47,121 nucleotides of DNA from NCBI GenBank assembly GCA_026785885.1, contig JAJAZC010000200.1, forward strand, positions 1 to 47,121, written 5' to 3'. The notes below the pieces were generated by a model. The model ran no database searches. It was not told the origin of the DNA and saw only the letters and a list, made by a program, of their open reading frames with translations. The translations under genes and the position numbers were made by a program. The stretch is from Rubrivivax sp. (lineage in GTDB: Bacteria > Pseudomonadota > Gammaproteobacteria > Burkholderiales > Burkholderiaceae_C). Shown piece after piece: positions 25,799 to 34,286 of this stretch. Positions within the stretch are counted from its first letter, which is position 1. Every line of letters begins with the position of its first letter.

Positions 25799-28700
25799 TC
25801 AGTAAGCCTCGGCGCCCGAATCGGCCACCAGTTTTTCTATGGGCTTGCGGCCATACAGCCACACCAATGCGGGCGTCAAAAAGGTGTCCAGCAACGTCGA
25901 GCTGATGAGCCCGCCGAAGATGACCACCGCCACCGGGTAGAGGATCTCGGTGCCAGGCTGGTTGGCCTCGAACAGCAGCGGCGCCAGCGCAAAGGCGGCT
26001 ACCAGGGCCGTCATCAGCACGGGGGTCAGCCGCTCCAGCGAGCCGCGGATCAACATCTGCTGGTTGAAACTCTCGCCTTCAAAAGCACACAGGTTGATGT
26101 AGTGGCTGATCTTCAGGATGCCGTTGCGCGTGGAGATGCCCGCCAGCGTGATGAAGCCGATCAAAGCCGCCACGCTCAGCGGCTGGCCCGACAGCCACAG
26201 CGCCAGCACCGAGCCCACCAGCGCCAGCGGAATGTTGGCCATGATCATCAGCGTCAGCGTGTTGCTGCGGTAGCGGCTGTACAGCACCAGGTAGACCATC
26301 GCCACCGACACCAGCGACAGCAGTCCGATCAACCGGCTCGACTCTTCCTGCGCTTTGAACTGGCCGCCGAGCTCGATGAAATAGCCACCGGGCAGCTTGT
26401 GCTGCGCCAGCACCGTGCGCATGTCGGCCACCACCTCGGACAAGGGGCGTTGCGACGCATTGGCCGACAGCACGATGCGCCGCTTGCCGTCGTCACGGCT
26501 GATTTGGTTGGGGCCGTCGCCTTCTTCGATGGTGGCCAACTTGGCCAGCGGCACGCGGCCGGCAGGCGTGTCGATCATGACCCGCTTCAAACCTTCGATA
26601 TCGCGTGCGTCGTCGGGCAAACGCAGCACCAGATCAAAGCGCCGGCTGCCTTCCACCACCTGCGTTAGGCGCTCGCCATCGATCAGGGTTTGCAACTCTT
26701 TCAGCAACAGCGATGGCGCCAGGCCGTAGCGCTCGGCGGCGCCATAGTCCACGCGCACACTGATCTGCGGCGTCAGCACCTGCTTTTCGATCTCGAGGTC
26801 GGCCAGGCCGCGAATGCCCGCCAGCTTGGCACGGATGGCATCGGCTTCGCCGCGCAGGGTGTCCAGGTCTTCGCCGAACACCTTGATGGCGATCTGGCTG
26901 CGTACGCCTGACAGCATGTGGTCGATGCGGTGGCTGATGGGCTGCCCGATGCCAATGGCCGCCGGCAATGTTTCCAGGCGCTTGCGCATGTCGGCGTAGA
27001 TGTCGTCGGTGCTGCGTTTGCTGGCGCGCAGCTGGATGTCCAGCTCCGACGTGTGCACGCCTTCTGCGTGTTCATCCATCTCGGCGCGGCCAGAGCGGCG
27101 GCCGACGTACACCACCTCGGGAACCTGCGCCAACAGCAGCTCGGCTTGGCGGCCCAGGCGCACCGACTCGGCCAGCGTGGTGCCCGGGTTCAGGCGCAGG
27201 CCGATCAGCACCGAGCCTTCATTGAACGGCGGCAAAAAGGTGCGGGCGAAGAACGGCAGCGTGGCCAGCGCCGCCAGCACCAGCACCGCACCACCCACCA
27301 GCAGCAGCCTGGCGTGCCCGAACACCCAGCCCAGTGCGCTGGCGTAGTGGCGCTTGAGCCGGCGCACCAGCTTCGGGTCACCGTGGTCGAGGTTCTTGAT
27401 CTGCGGCAGCAGGTAGTACGACATCACCGGCGTCAACGTCACGCTGACCAGCATCGACGCCAGGATGGCCACGATGTAGGCAATGCCCAGCGGCACGAAC
27501 AGCCGCCCTTCGATGCCCGGCAGCAGGAACAGCGGCACGAACACCAGCACGATGATGACGGTGGCCACGACGATGGCCGAGCGCACCTCCAGCGTGGCCT
27601 TGGCGATCAGCTCCACCGGGTTCAGCCCTGTGGCGTGCCGGCGGTCCAGTTTCAGCCGCCGCAGCACGTTTTCCACACCCACCACGGCGTCGTCGACCAG
27701 CTCCCCGATGGCAATCGCCAGGCCGCCCAGCGTCATGGTGTTGATCGACAGATTGAAGTAGCGAAAGACCAGCACCGTGATCAGGATCGACGCCGGAATC
27801 GCCGCCAGCGAAATGATCGTGGTGCGCGCACTGGCCAGAAACAGGTACAGCACCACGGCCACGATGGCCGCCGCACTCAACAGCTTGCCTTGCAGGTTGC
27901 CGATGGACGCTTCGATGAAGCTGGCCTGGCGGAAGGTCACGCGCGGCGCTTCCATGCCCGCCGGCAGGCTGGCCTTCATCTCGGCCATGGCGCGCTCGAT
28001 GGTGCGCGTCAGTGCCACGGTGTCGGCCGTGGGTTGCTTCTGCACACCCAGGATCACCGCCGGCTTGCCACCGAAGCCGGCGTCACCGCGCTTGATGGCC
28101 GGCGCAAAGCTGACATCGGCCACTTGCTCCAGCAGGATCGATCTGCCATCACGAAAGGCCACCGGCAGGCGCTTCAAATCTTCCAGCCGCGTCGTGCGGC
28201 CCAGGTTGCGGATCAGGTACTCGCGCGCATTAAGCTCCAGAAACCCACCCGAGGTGTTGCTGGAAAAACCGCGCAGCACGGTCTGGATGGCCTCCACCGT
28301 GATGCCGAGCGCGGCCATGCGTGCGGTGTCGGGTTGCACCTGGTACTGACGCACTTCGCCGCCGATCGGAATCACCTGCGCCACGCCGGGTATGGCCAGC
28401 AGGCGCGGGCGCAGCACGAAGTCGGCGTACTCGCGCGTAGCCATGGCCGTGGTCTTGCCGGTGTCGATGGGGATGGCCACCAGCATGATCTCGCCCATGA
28501 TCGAGCTGATGGGCCCCATGGCCGCGTGTTCGATGCCGGCCGGCAAGCTGTCGCGCACGGTGGTGAATCGTTCGCTGACCATCTGGCGGGCCCGGTAGAT
28601 GTCGGTGTCCCAACTGAACGTGACATACACAAAAGCCAAGCCCACCGACGACACCGAGCGCACGGTCTCCACGCCCGGTAGGCCGCTCATCGAGGTTTCC

Positions 28701-28906
28701 AGCGGGATGGTGATGAGCTGCTCCACCTCCTCGGGCGCCATGCCACCGGCTTCGATCTGCAGCGTGACCTGTGGGCGGTTCAGATCGGGGAAGACATCCA
28801 CCGGTGTGCGCACCAGCGCGATGGCGCCGACGGCCATCATGGCCAAGGCCAGCGCCATCACCATCAGGCGGTTGCGCAGCGATGCGTTGACGAGCCACTG
28901 AAACAT
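25799..28906 (-). CDS. Heavy-metal efflux RND pump (CzcA/CusA family)
   Basis: A 1035-residue inner-membrane proton/metal antiporter of HME-RND type. The N-terminus shows the first TM and periplasmic entry (RTPVDVFPDLNRPQVTLQIE, GLPGVETVRSVSSVGLAFV). The TM4 signature is AIAIGELVDDAVVGVEN; the Asp-Asp-x-x-x-x-Val-Glu-Asn form differs from the DFG-type zinc/cobalt pumps and from the AIG-type copper/silver pumps. I recall it as an HME subgroup with unproven substrate, so the metal cannot be assigned. Further hallmarks are FVPLFLLPGIEGRLFVPLG and VTLTPVMSYYLLP. It overlaps no neighbour and lies 11 bp after the adaptor gene. Confidence 0.93.
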   Translation of the reverse strand: MFQWLVNASLRNRLMVMALALAMMAVGAIALVRTPVDVFPDLNRPQVTLQIEAGGMAPEEVEQLITIPLETSMSGLPGVETVRSVSSVGLAFVYVTFSWDTDIYRARQMVSERFTTVRDSLPAGIEHAAMGPISSIMGEIMLVAIPIDTGKTTAMATREYADFVLRPRLLAIPGVAQVIPIGGEVRQYQVQPDTARMAALGITVEAIQTVLRGFSSNTSGGFLELNAREYLIRNLGRTTRLEDLKRLPVAFRDGRSILLEQVADVSFAPAIKRGDAGFGGKPAVILGVQKQPTADTVALTRTIERAMAEMKASLPAGMEAPRVTFRQASFIEASIGNLQGKLLSAAAIVAVVLYLFLASARTTIISLAAIPASILITVLVFRYFNLSINTMTLGGLAIAIGELVDDAVVGVENVLRRLKLDRRHATGLNPVELIAKATLEVRSAIVVATVIIVLVFVPLFLLPGIEGRLFVPLGIAYIVAILASMLVSVTLTPVMSYYLLPQIKNLDHGDPKLVRRLKRHYASALGWVFGHARLLLVGGAVLVLAALATLPFFARTFLPPFNEGSVLIGLRLNPGTTLAESVRLGRQAELLLAQVPEVVYVGRRSGRAEMDEHAEGVHTSELDIQLRASKRSTDDIYADMRKRLETLPAAIGIGQPISHRIDHMLSGVRSQIAIKVFGEDLDTLRGEADAIRAKLAGIRGLADLEIEKQVLTPQISVRVDYGAAERYGLAPSLLLKELQTLIDGERLTQVVEGSRRFDLVLRLPDDARDIEGLKRVMIDTPAGRVPLAKLATIEEGDGPNQISRDDGKRRIVLSANASQRPLSEVVADMRTVLAQHKLPGGYFIELGGQFKAQEESSRLIGLLSLVSVAMVYLVLYSRYRSNTLTLMIMANIPLALVGSVLALWLSGQPLSVAALIGFITLAGISTRNGILKISHYINLCAFEGESFNQQMLIRGSLERLTPVLMTALVAAFALAPLLFEANQPGTEILYPVAVVIFGGLISSTLLDTFLTPALVWLYGRKPIEKLVADSGAEAY

Positions 28907-28917
28907 CCCGGGCTCCT

Positions 28918-30060
28918 TCAGCGCACTTGATTCAACAGCGGCGCACCTTGCACCACCACGCGGTCACCCGCCTTCAGGCCCGACAGCACGCTTAACCGCG
29001 CGCCGTCCAGCGGCTCCCAGCGCACCTGGCGCGGCTCGAAGGTCTCAGCTGCCGTGTGCACCCAGACCTGGTCGATGTTGCTGGCGCCCTTGACCACCGC
29101 GGCGGTGGGCACCGGCAGGCCCTTGACCATCGTTCGGGTCTGCACGATGACCTTCACCAGCTGCCCGACGGCCAGCGGCGGCGGGGCCTCACCGGCCTTG
29201 CCCGGCGCGGTACGGAACTGCAAAGGCAAAGCGCCGTCACGCAACACACGGCCGGCGCCGACGAAGCGCAGCGGCAGTGCACTGCCCACGCCGGTGACCA
29301 CCGTGGCGCTGGACACCTGGGCCGCCAGGTTGGCGTCGAAGGCGCTGGCCTCGATCAGCAAACGCGCCGGGTCGATGATCTCGAACAGCACTTCGCGTGC
29401 GTCCACCACCTGGCCGGAAACCACGTTGACGGCCGCTATGACGCCGCTGACCGGTGCCCGCAGTGTTTCGCGGGCGTCGACGCCGCTGCCCACCGCCGCC
29501 AGGCGCTGCTTGAGGCCTTCTAGGTCGATGCGCCCGGCGTCGATCTCGCGCTGCGGCACGCTGCCTTCCAGTTGCTGCAGCCGCTCCAGGTTGCGCTGTG
29601 CGCCCTGCCCCGGGGCCCGCCGCGCGGCGCCCGCCGCGGCCGGGCCGGCGCGCCCCCGCGGGTTGACGCGGGCGCGCACGACCGCCAGTGCTTGGCCGCG
29701 CCGCACGGCTTGCCCCAGCAGCGGCAGGCCGCCCGTGCCGGCCTCTACCCGCCCGGCCAGTGTGGGCTGCACCTTGCCGCCGGCGTTCGGGTCCATCACC
29801 ACACGGCCATTGAGTGCCTCGCTGCGCGGCAGGCTTTTCTCTTCGGTCGTCAGCGTACGAATGCCGAGCTGGCGCTGTGAAGGCTTGGGCAAAAAGACAC
29901 GCCCGTCGGGCTGGCGCTTGGGCGCGTTGCTGTTGGCCGCCACGGAGTCGTCGCCATGGTCGTGGCCGGGGCCTGCCTGGGCCAGCGGTGCCATGGCGGC
30001 AAGCAGCAATGCGCAGAGCGATGAGGCGACCCGGCGGCTGCGAAAGTTGGTGTGCTTCAT
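28918..30060 (-). CDS. Efflux RND periplasmic adaptor subunit
   Basis: A 380-residue membrane-fusion protein linking the RND pump to the TolC-like channel. A signal peptide (SSLCALLLAAMAPLAQA) leads to a mature end GPGHDHGDDSVA, rich in His/Asp. The central part shows a lipoyl/hairpin region (EGSVPQREIDAGRIDLEGLKQR) and a beta-barrel region (APVSGVIAAVNVVSGQVVDA), then the membrane-proximal GLKAGDRVVVQGAPLLN. The segment [21 protein letters not shown] is unlike the usual hairpin sequence and coincides with 56 bases lacking any A or T, so that piece may be wrong. ATG 30060 is used rather than the track's 30168, because the signal peptide begins there. Confidence 0.88.
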   Translation of the reverse strand: MKHTNFRSRRVASSLCALLLAAMAPLAQAGPGHDHGDDSVAANSNAPKRQPDGRVFLPKPSQRQLGIRTLTTEEKSLPRSEALNGRVVMDPNAGGKVQPTLAGRVEAGTGGLPLLGQAVRRGQALAVVRARVNPRGRAGPAAAGAARRAPGQGAQRNLERLQQLEGSVPQREIDAGRIDLEGLKQRLAAVGSGVDARETLRAPVSGVIAAVNVVSGQVVDAREVLFEIIDPARLLIEASAFDANLAAQVSSATVVTGVGSALPLRFVGAGRVLRDGALPLQFRTAPGKAGEAPPPLAVGQLVKVIVQTRTMVKGLPVPTAAVVKGASNIDQVWVHTAAETFEPRQVRWEPLDGARLSVLSGLKAGDRVVVQGAPLLNQVR

Positions 30061-30074
30061 GTGGGGTCCTGAGT

Positions 30075-30677
30075 TCAAGCGGCCGGCAAGGTGGGTGCTG
30101 TCGAGGTCGAAGCTGCGCCAGCCAGTGATGCAGAGCCGGCGCTGCGCCGGCGCCAGCGCCAGCGCCACACAGCAACCATCACCGCCAGCAAAGCAGCAGC
30201 ACCCGCGGCCAGCCAGACCCGCGGCCGGTCCGACAGAGGCACCGTGTGATCGGCGCTTGTCGGGTCCGTTGCAGCCGCATGGCCGATCACCAGGTCGCCG
30301 GCCAGCAAGTCGGCGTCGGCACCTGCGACGACGGTGATCGTCACCGGCAGCGGACCTTCCTTGAGCAACGACTCGGAGCCGAAGGTGTAGACGCCCTCGG
30401 GCCCCTCTGCAGCCACGCCTCTGACGCTGCCCAGCTCGACATCGACCTTGGCGCCAACCACCGGTGCGTTGTCGGCGTAACGATCGAGGTAGATCGTCAA
30501 GGTCTTGCCTTCGACGATGCCCACGGCCTCGAACAGATCGGAGTGCGCAGACACGCGCGGGCTGGCCGTGCCAGCCGCGGCGGCGGGCTCATCGCCGTGG
30601 TCGTGGCCGGGCCCGGCCGAGGTGTGCAACGGCAGCGCCAGCGCCAGGCCGGCCAACAAAGCAGCAACGGGTTTCAT
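30075..30677 (-). CDS. Periplasmic Ig-like domain protein with C-terminal membrane anchor
   Basis: A 200-residue protein with a signal peptide (AALLAGLALALPLHTSA) and mature start GPGHDHGDEPAA, nearly the same His-rich opening as the adaptor. A beta-sandwich-like domain follows (HSDLFEAVGIVEGKTLTIYLDRYADNAPVVGAKVDVELG to VTITVVAGADADLL), then a membrane helix (VWLAAGAAALLAVMVAVW) and a basic tail. Similar domains are found fused to the N-terminus of many CzcB-type adaptors, so this appears to be a split-off adaptor domain. Start ATG 30677 precedes the signal peptide; the track's 31064 overlaps tolC. It lies 14 bp before the adaptor gene. Confidence 0.75.
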   Translation of the reverse strand: MKPVAALLAGLALALPLHTSAGPGHDHGDEPAAAAGTASPRVSAHSDLFEAVGIVEGKTLTIYLDRYADNAPVVGAKVDVELGSVRGVAAEGPEGVYTFGSESLLKEGPLPVTITVVAGADADLLAGDLVIGHAAATDPTSADHTVPLSDRPRVWLAAGAAALLAVMVAVWRWRWRRRSAGSASLAGAASTSTAPTLPAA

Positions 30678-30781
30678 GGCAGCAACCTCGGGACAGAGTG
30701 CAGATGGGAATCGACGGCATTGCATCGGTCGTGGAGCCGGCGGCAGCAGCGGGTACTCAGCGTCTGCGCACGGCGGCGGCG

Positions 30782-32032
30782 TCATGGCACGACCCCCAGC
30801 GCCTGGTTCAACCGCGACGCTGCGCGTTGCAGCTCGACGGCCGCGCGTGCCGCCTGCAGTTCTGCATCGACACGTTCGGTCTGTGCCTGCAAGCGTGTCG
30901 GTAGATCGATGTGGCCCAACTGAAAAGCGCGTTGCTGCAGGGCCAGCGTGTCGTCCGCCAGGCGCAGCCGCTCCTGCACCAGCTGCACGGCGTCGCTGTG
31001 CAGCTGCAGGTCCTGCCGGGCCTGGGCCTGCGCGGCTGCCAGGCGGCTGGCTTCCTGGGCCCATTCGGCTTCCGCCTCGGCCTTGTCGGTCAGGGCTTGC
31101 AGCGCGTCGATGTCGGCGCCCGAGTTGCTGCCCAGCGGAATGCGCAGGCCGATGCGCGCGCTGCGCGCGTACGGCTCAGCCGCTACAGAGCGGTCGCGTG
31201 TGACGGTCAAGCCCAGCTCGGGGCTGGCATAACGGCCCGCACGCGCTTTGTCGGCCGACGCGCTGGCCAGCGCTGCACGGGCTTGCAGCAGGCCCAGCGC
31301 GGGGTGCGTCATGGCCGGTGCAGCGCTGTCGTGATCTACAGCGCGTTCTGCCGCAGCCGGCAAGGCCTGCAGGCCGGTGAGCGTGAGCCACTGGCGCAAG
31401 CTGGCTTGTCGCAATGCGATGGCCTGCGCCGACACGATGCGCGCTGCTTGCTGGGCCGATTGCGCCTGGTTCAAGTCCAGGCGCGCCATGTCGCCGGCTT
31501 TCACGCGGCGTTCGACATCGGCCGCCAAAGCGCTGGCCGCCGCAAGCTGCTGCGCGGCCAGGTCGGCCTCGGCGCCTTTCAGCCGCGCTTCCCACCAGAG
31601 CTCGCGCAACTCGCCGGCGAGCTGCCAGCGCTGGGCCTGCAAGCGCCGCTCCAGTTGCAAGGCGCCTGCGTCGGCAGCGCGGCGCAAGGCAGCGCGCTGA
31701 CCCGGCAGCCACAAGGGCAGCGCGATCTCGGCTTCGGTCTCGCGCGCACCCTGGCTGCTGCCATACGGCTTGTCCGCTCTGTAGCCCAGGCCCAGCGATG
31801 CTGGCTCCGGCAGCAGGCGTGCAGCGGCCGACTGCTGCAGCGCCACCGCGTCACGGGCGGCGCCGGCACTGCGTGCTGCCGGGTGCCGGGCCCAGGCGGC
31901 GGCGAACGCGTCAGCGAAAGCTGCGGGTGTTCCGCCGCTGGGTGTTTCGTTCTGCGGCTGGGCTTGGGCTGTTGCACCAAACAGTCCAACCCCGAGGGCT
32001 GCCAAGCAGGCAGACCGGGACAACTTCGACAT
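30782..32032 (-). CDS. TolC-family outer membrane efflux channel
   Basis: A 416-residue outer-membrane factor: signal peptide LAALGVGLFGATAQA, then long amphipathic, Ala/Gln-rich helices in two repeats (VALQQSAAARLLPEPASLGLGY, ELRELWWEARLKGAEADLAAQQL, DLNQAQSAQQAARIVSAQ; second half QEASRLAAAQAQARQDLQLHSDAV). This matches the CzcC/TolC fold that completes tripartite RND pumps. It follows the CzcI-like gene by 72 bp. Confidence 0.9.
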   Translation of the reverse strand: MSKLSRSACLAALGVGLFGATAQAQPQNETPSGGTPAAFADAFAAAWARHPAARSAGAARDAVALQQSAAARLLPEPASLGLGYRADKPYGSSQGARETEAEIALPLWLPGQRAALRRAADAGALQLERRLQAQRWQLAGELRELWWEARLKGAEADLAAQQLAAASALAADVERRVKAGDMARLDLNQAQSAQQAARIVSAQAIALRQASLRQWLTLTGLQALPAAAERAVDHDSAAPAMTHPALGLLQARAALASASADKARAGRYASPELGLTVTRDRSVAAEPYARSARIGLRIPLGSNSGADIDALQALTDKAEAEAEWAQEASRLAAAQAQARQDLQLHSDAVQLVQERLRLADDTLALQQRAFQLGHIDLPTRLQAQTERVDAELQAARAAVELQRAASRLNQALGVVP

Positions 32033-32104
32033 GCGCCTCTCCGTGAACTACACAGGAGAAGCCGGCGTCAGGTTTGGTTTGCGATGGGCAAGCGACGGCC
32101 GGCT

Positions 32105-32524
32105 TCAGACAACTGAAGGCGGCACGGTGAGGGGCACATGGTCCAACCGCTCGATCGGGTCGGGGGCGGGCAAAAGCCCATTCGTTAGCTGAAAATTTCG
32201 CGTGGGACTCGAGACGTCCTGTCTCACGACATGGCCGCCCAGCATGGACGAGGCGGCTTCGCACGCGTCGCACGCCGCAGGGACGTCGTCGCTTGCATGG
32301 CCTGCTGCATCACCGACAACCGCCTGCACCAGCGCCGCGGCTTGGCTCCCGACCAACGCAACTTCGCCCTGCAACGACTGCCCGCCTTCAGCCATTGCGG
32401 GCGTGCTGGACGCAGCCGACGCGGCATGGCCGGTGACGTGCACACAACCACCCATGGCCAGTGCATAGCTCGCCTGAAACGGCAACAGGCCGATGAGCAG
32501 CAGCGCTAGAAATTTCCGGAACAT
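32105..32524 (-). CDS. CzcI-like small membrane/periplasmic protein
   Basis: A 139-residue protein with an N-terminal hydrophobic segment (FRKFLALLLIGLLPFQASYALA) followed by cysteines and histidines (GGCVHVTGH, ACDACEAASSMLGGHVV). The layout (short signal/TM segment, mid-protein CxxC, Pro-rich end LLPAPDPIERLDHVPLTVPP) and its place at the head of an HME-RND operon resemble CzcI, a proposed modulator of czc expression. The sequence match is weak, so this is a structural and positional guess. ATG 32524 is preferred to the track's 32605 because the hydrophobic segment starts there. Confidence 0.5.
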   Translation of the reverse strand: MFRKFLALLLIGLLPFQASYALAMGGCVHVTGHAASAASSTPAMAEGGQSLQGEVALVGSQAAALVQAVVGDAAGHASDDVPAACDACEAASSMLGGHVVRQDVSSPTRNFQLTNGLLPAPDPIERLDHVPLTVPPSVV

Positions 32525-32708
32525 CGACAGGCAGTGAGTACGGGGGCGGAAGGGTTGCAAGACAACGGGCTCGTGCGGGTGCCGCACGTTGACCAAGCGA
32601 TACACATCGGACTGCGCCGCGGCGGCCGCATGCTAGACCAAGACGTCGTGCAGGCGGGTTCTCAAGGCCTCACGCCGCGATCCGTGCGCGCCGCGGATAT
32701 CTCGATGG

Positions 32709-32753
32709 GTGCGCGCCGCGCACGTGTCCATTAGTGCGCGCCGCGCACGTGTC
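32709..32753. repeat. Two copies of a 20-bp palindromic repeat at the cadR-type gene's 3' end
   Basis: GTGCGCGCCGCGCACGTGTC occurs at 32709-32728 and 32734-32753, 25 bp apart. Each copy contains the perfect inverted repeat GTGCGCG-C-CGCGCAC. A third, partial copy (GTGCGCGCCGCGGAT) begins near 32684. The second copy encodes the regulator's last residues and abuts its stop codon. Confidence 0.85.
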
Positions 32754-33174
32754 GCCGCGCGGCGCCTTTGGCGGGGCTGACTGCACCGCTGTTCAGTCCA
32801 CTGAGGATGCCGCATTCATCAGCCCCATGCGACAAGCCGCAGCGCGCCCGCAGCAGCTTCAGCTCACCCGCAAGAGCACGCAGTTCTCGGATGCGCTGCG
32901 CGACATGACGGATGTGGGCATCGAGCAAAGCGTCGACCGCGGCGCAGTCTTGCTGCGGCTTGTCCTTGAAGCCGAGCAGGGCGCGCACCTCGTCCAGGGC
33001 CATGTCAAGACTGCGGCAATGGCGGATGAAGGCCAGCCTATCGACATGTGCGGCGGTGTAGAGGCGGTAGTTGTTCTCGGACCGCTGCGCAGCCGGCAGC
33101 AGGCCCTCGCGCTCGTAGAAGCGGATGGTCTCGACCGGGGTGCCGGTCAGCTCGGCAAGGTTGCCAATGCGCAT
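32731..33174 (-). CDS. MerR-family metal regulator, CadR/PbrR type
   Basis: A 147-residue MerR protein. The N-terminal winged helix-turn-helix is MRIGNLAELTGTPVETIRFYEREGLLPAAQRSENNYRLY; a long dimerisation helix follows (VDALLDAHIRHVAQRIRELRAL), and metal ligands lie in ARCGLSHGADECGILSGL, the CxxxxxxxC pattern of CadR/PbrR proteins that sense Cd(II), Pb(II) or Zn(II). It activates divergent promoters by untwisting a 19-bp spacer, and exactly such a promoter lies upstream (33200-33230). Its C-terminal tail (KGAARRHVRGAH) is encoded by the palindromic repeat and may be newly acquired. It is also codirectional with the RND operon downstream. Confidence 0.93.
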   Translation of the reverse strand: MRIGNLAELTGTPVETIRFYEREGLLPAAQRSENNYRLYTAAHVDRLAFIRHCRSLDMALDEVRALLGFKDKPQQDCAAVDALLDAHIRHVAQRIRELRALAGELKLLRARCGLSHGADECGILSGLNSGAVSPAKGAARRHVRGAH

Positions 33175-33199
33175 GCGGATTCTCTCTTGACGCCATGGC

Positions 33200-33230
33200 T
33201 TGACTCTACAGCGGCTACAGGGTTTTCAAT
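33200..33230 (+). promoter_or_regulatory. CadR-type promoter/operator with 19-bp spacer
   Basis: TTGACT (33200-33205) and TTCAAT (33225-33230) are separated by 19 bp. Across the spacer runs the imperfect dyad ACTCTACAG-CGG-CTACAGGGT (33203-33223), the classic MerR-family operator. It points to the cadA remnant; the regulator gene starts 26 bp away on the other strand. Confidence 0.85.
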
Positions 33231-33288
33231 GGCTGCCGTATGTGCCGAAACAAGCACAAGCACAAGCACACGCACAAGGAAAACGATC

Positions 33289-33914
33289 GTGAGCACCACC
33301 GAATCGAGCACCGCGACAACGCCCGAAACCAAGCCCGAGGCCGCACCGGCTAACAGTTGCGGCGCCTGCCATGCCGATGCGCCCGCGCAAGCGCTGAGGC
33401 CTGACCGCAGGGCTGCTCCTTCGATTGCAAAAGGCGGGCCCCCTTCCGCGTTCCCACCATGGACTGCGCCAGCGAGGAATCCGAGATCCGTCGCGCCGTC
33501 GACAGCATCGACGGCATCCGGACGCTCACGTTTCAGCTTGGCCAGCGCACCTTGGCTATCGATGCGCCGCAAGCCGCCGTCGCGTTGGCCGTCGTCGCCA
33601 TTCGCAAAGCCGGCTTCGATCCGCAGCCGCTGCCGGACCCCGGTGCGAGCTCAACCCACGCGGCAAGCCAGGCCGCTGACGATCACCAGCACGGCGCCAG
33701 ATCGGCAGCCGCCTGGCGCCTGGGCTGGGCGCTGTTGTTGGCGGTCGGCGCCGAACTGCTGGGCTTCTTCGCCCCAAACACGCCGATGTGGAAAGGCGCG
33801 TGGGCGGTGTTCGGCAACGCGTCGATGTGGATGGCGATCTTTGCCGACATGGGCGCCAGCCTGCTGGTGGTGGGCAACGGCCTGTGCTTGCTGAAAGTCA
33901 GGCTGCAGTGCTGA
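33289..33914 (+). pseudogene. Remnant of a CadA/ZntA P-type metal ATPase
   Basis: A GTG (33289) with an AAGGA site begins a Cys/His-bearing N-terminus (SCGACHADAPAQAL). A frameshift near 33440 moves to the frame FRVPTMDCASEESEIRRAVDSIDG, the metal-binding HMA domain of CadA-type ATPases. After GARSAAAWRLGWALLLAVGAELLGFFAP (first membrane helix) the sequence joins in frame to MWMAIFADMGASLLVVGNGLCLL, which is the extreme C-terminal helix. The whole phosphorylation core (DKTGT, TGES, GDGxND) is absent, a loss of roughly 500 residues. It lies directly behind the CadR-type promoter, its original target. Confidence 0.8.
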
Positions 33915-33940
33915 AAAAACCTTGCGACCTGAACCGCCCG

Positions 33941-34264
33941 TCAAAGCTGCTGCGCCTGCCGCACCGCCGGCATGTCATCGACAGCGGCCTCAAGGATCGG
34001 CCCGCCGTCTTCCACGTTGACGTAGTGCGGATAGCGCAGGCCGGCTTCTTCCAGCGCTTCGCGCAAGAGCAGCGCGCCTTGCTGCACCTGCGCAATGGCG
34101 GCTTCGGCTGCAGCGGGGGCTGCAGCGGGCAGGAACGACGTGTACGGCAGGTGGCGCGGCTGCAAAGAGGCCGCGTGGCCGCGCCAGGCCAAGCCGTGTT
34201 GGGCCAGCGCGGCAGCCGGGTCCTGGCTGTAGAGGTGGCGACCCGGACCCTGCCAGAACGGTAA
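33941..34264 (-). pseudogene. C-terminal fragment of arginine N-succinyltransferase, second subunit (AruG-like)
   Basis: On the minus strand LPFWQGPGRHLYSQDPAAAL, RHLPYTSFLPAAA and AGLRYPHYVNVEDGGPILEA match the C-terminal half of AstA/AruF/AruG proteins (E. coli AstA: SPFWQSLGKRFF ... IDIFDGGPTLEC). The N-terminal half is missing. The upstream neighbour on this strand is a similar C-terminal fragment of the first subunit, so one deletion probably removed the start of this gene. Normal function is transfer of succinate from succinyl-CoA to arginine in the AST pathway. Confidence 0.65.
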
Positions 34265-34286
34265 CTGCCCAACTGCACCGCGCGGG

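Noticed and set aside
26918-28681. 587-aa plus-strand ORF opposite the RND pump gene
   Set aside because: Antisense shadow with His/Gln/Arg-rich composition; the minus strand encodes an obvious HME-RND pump.
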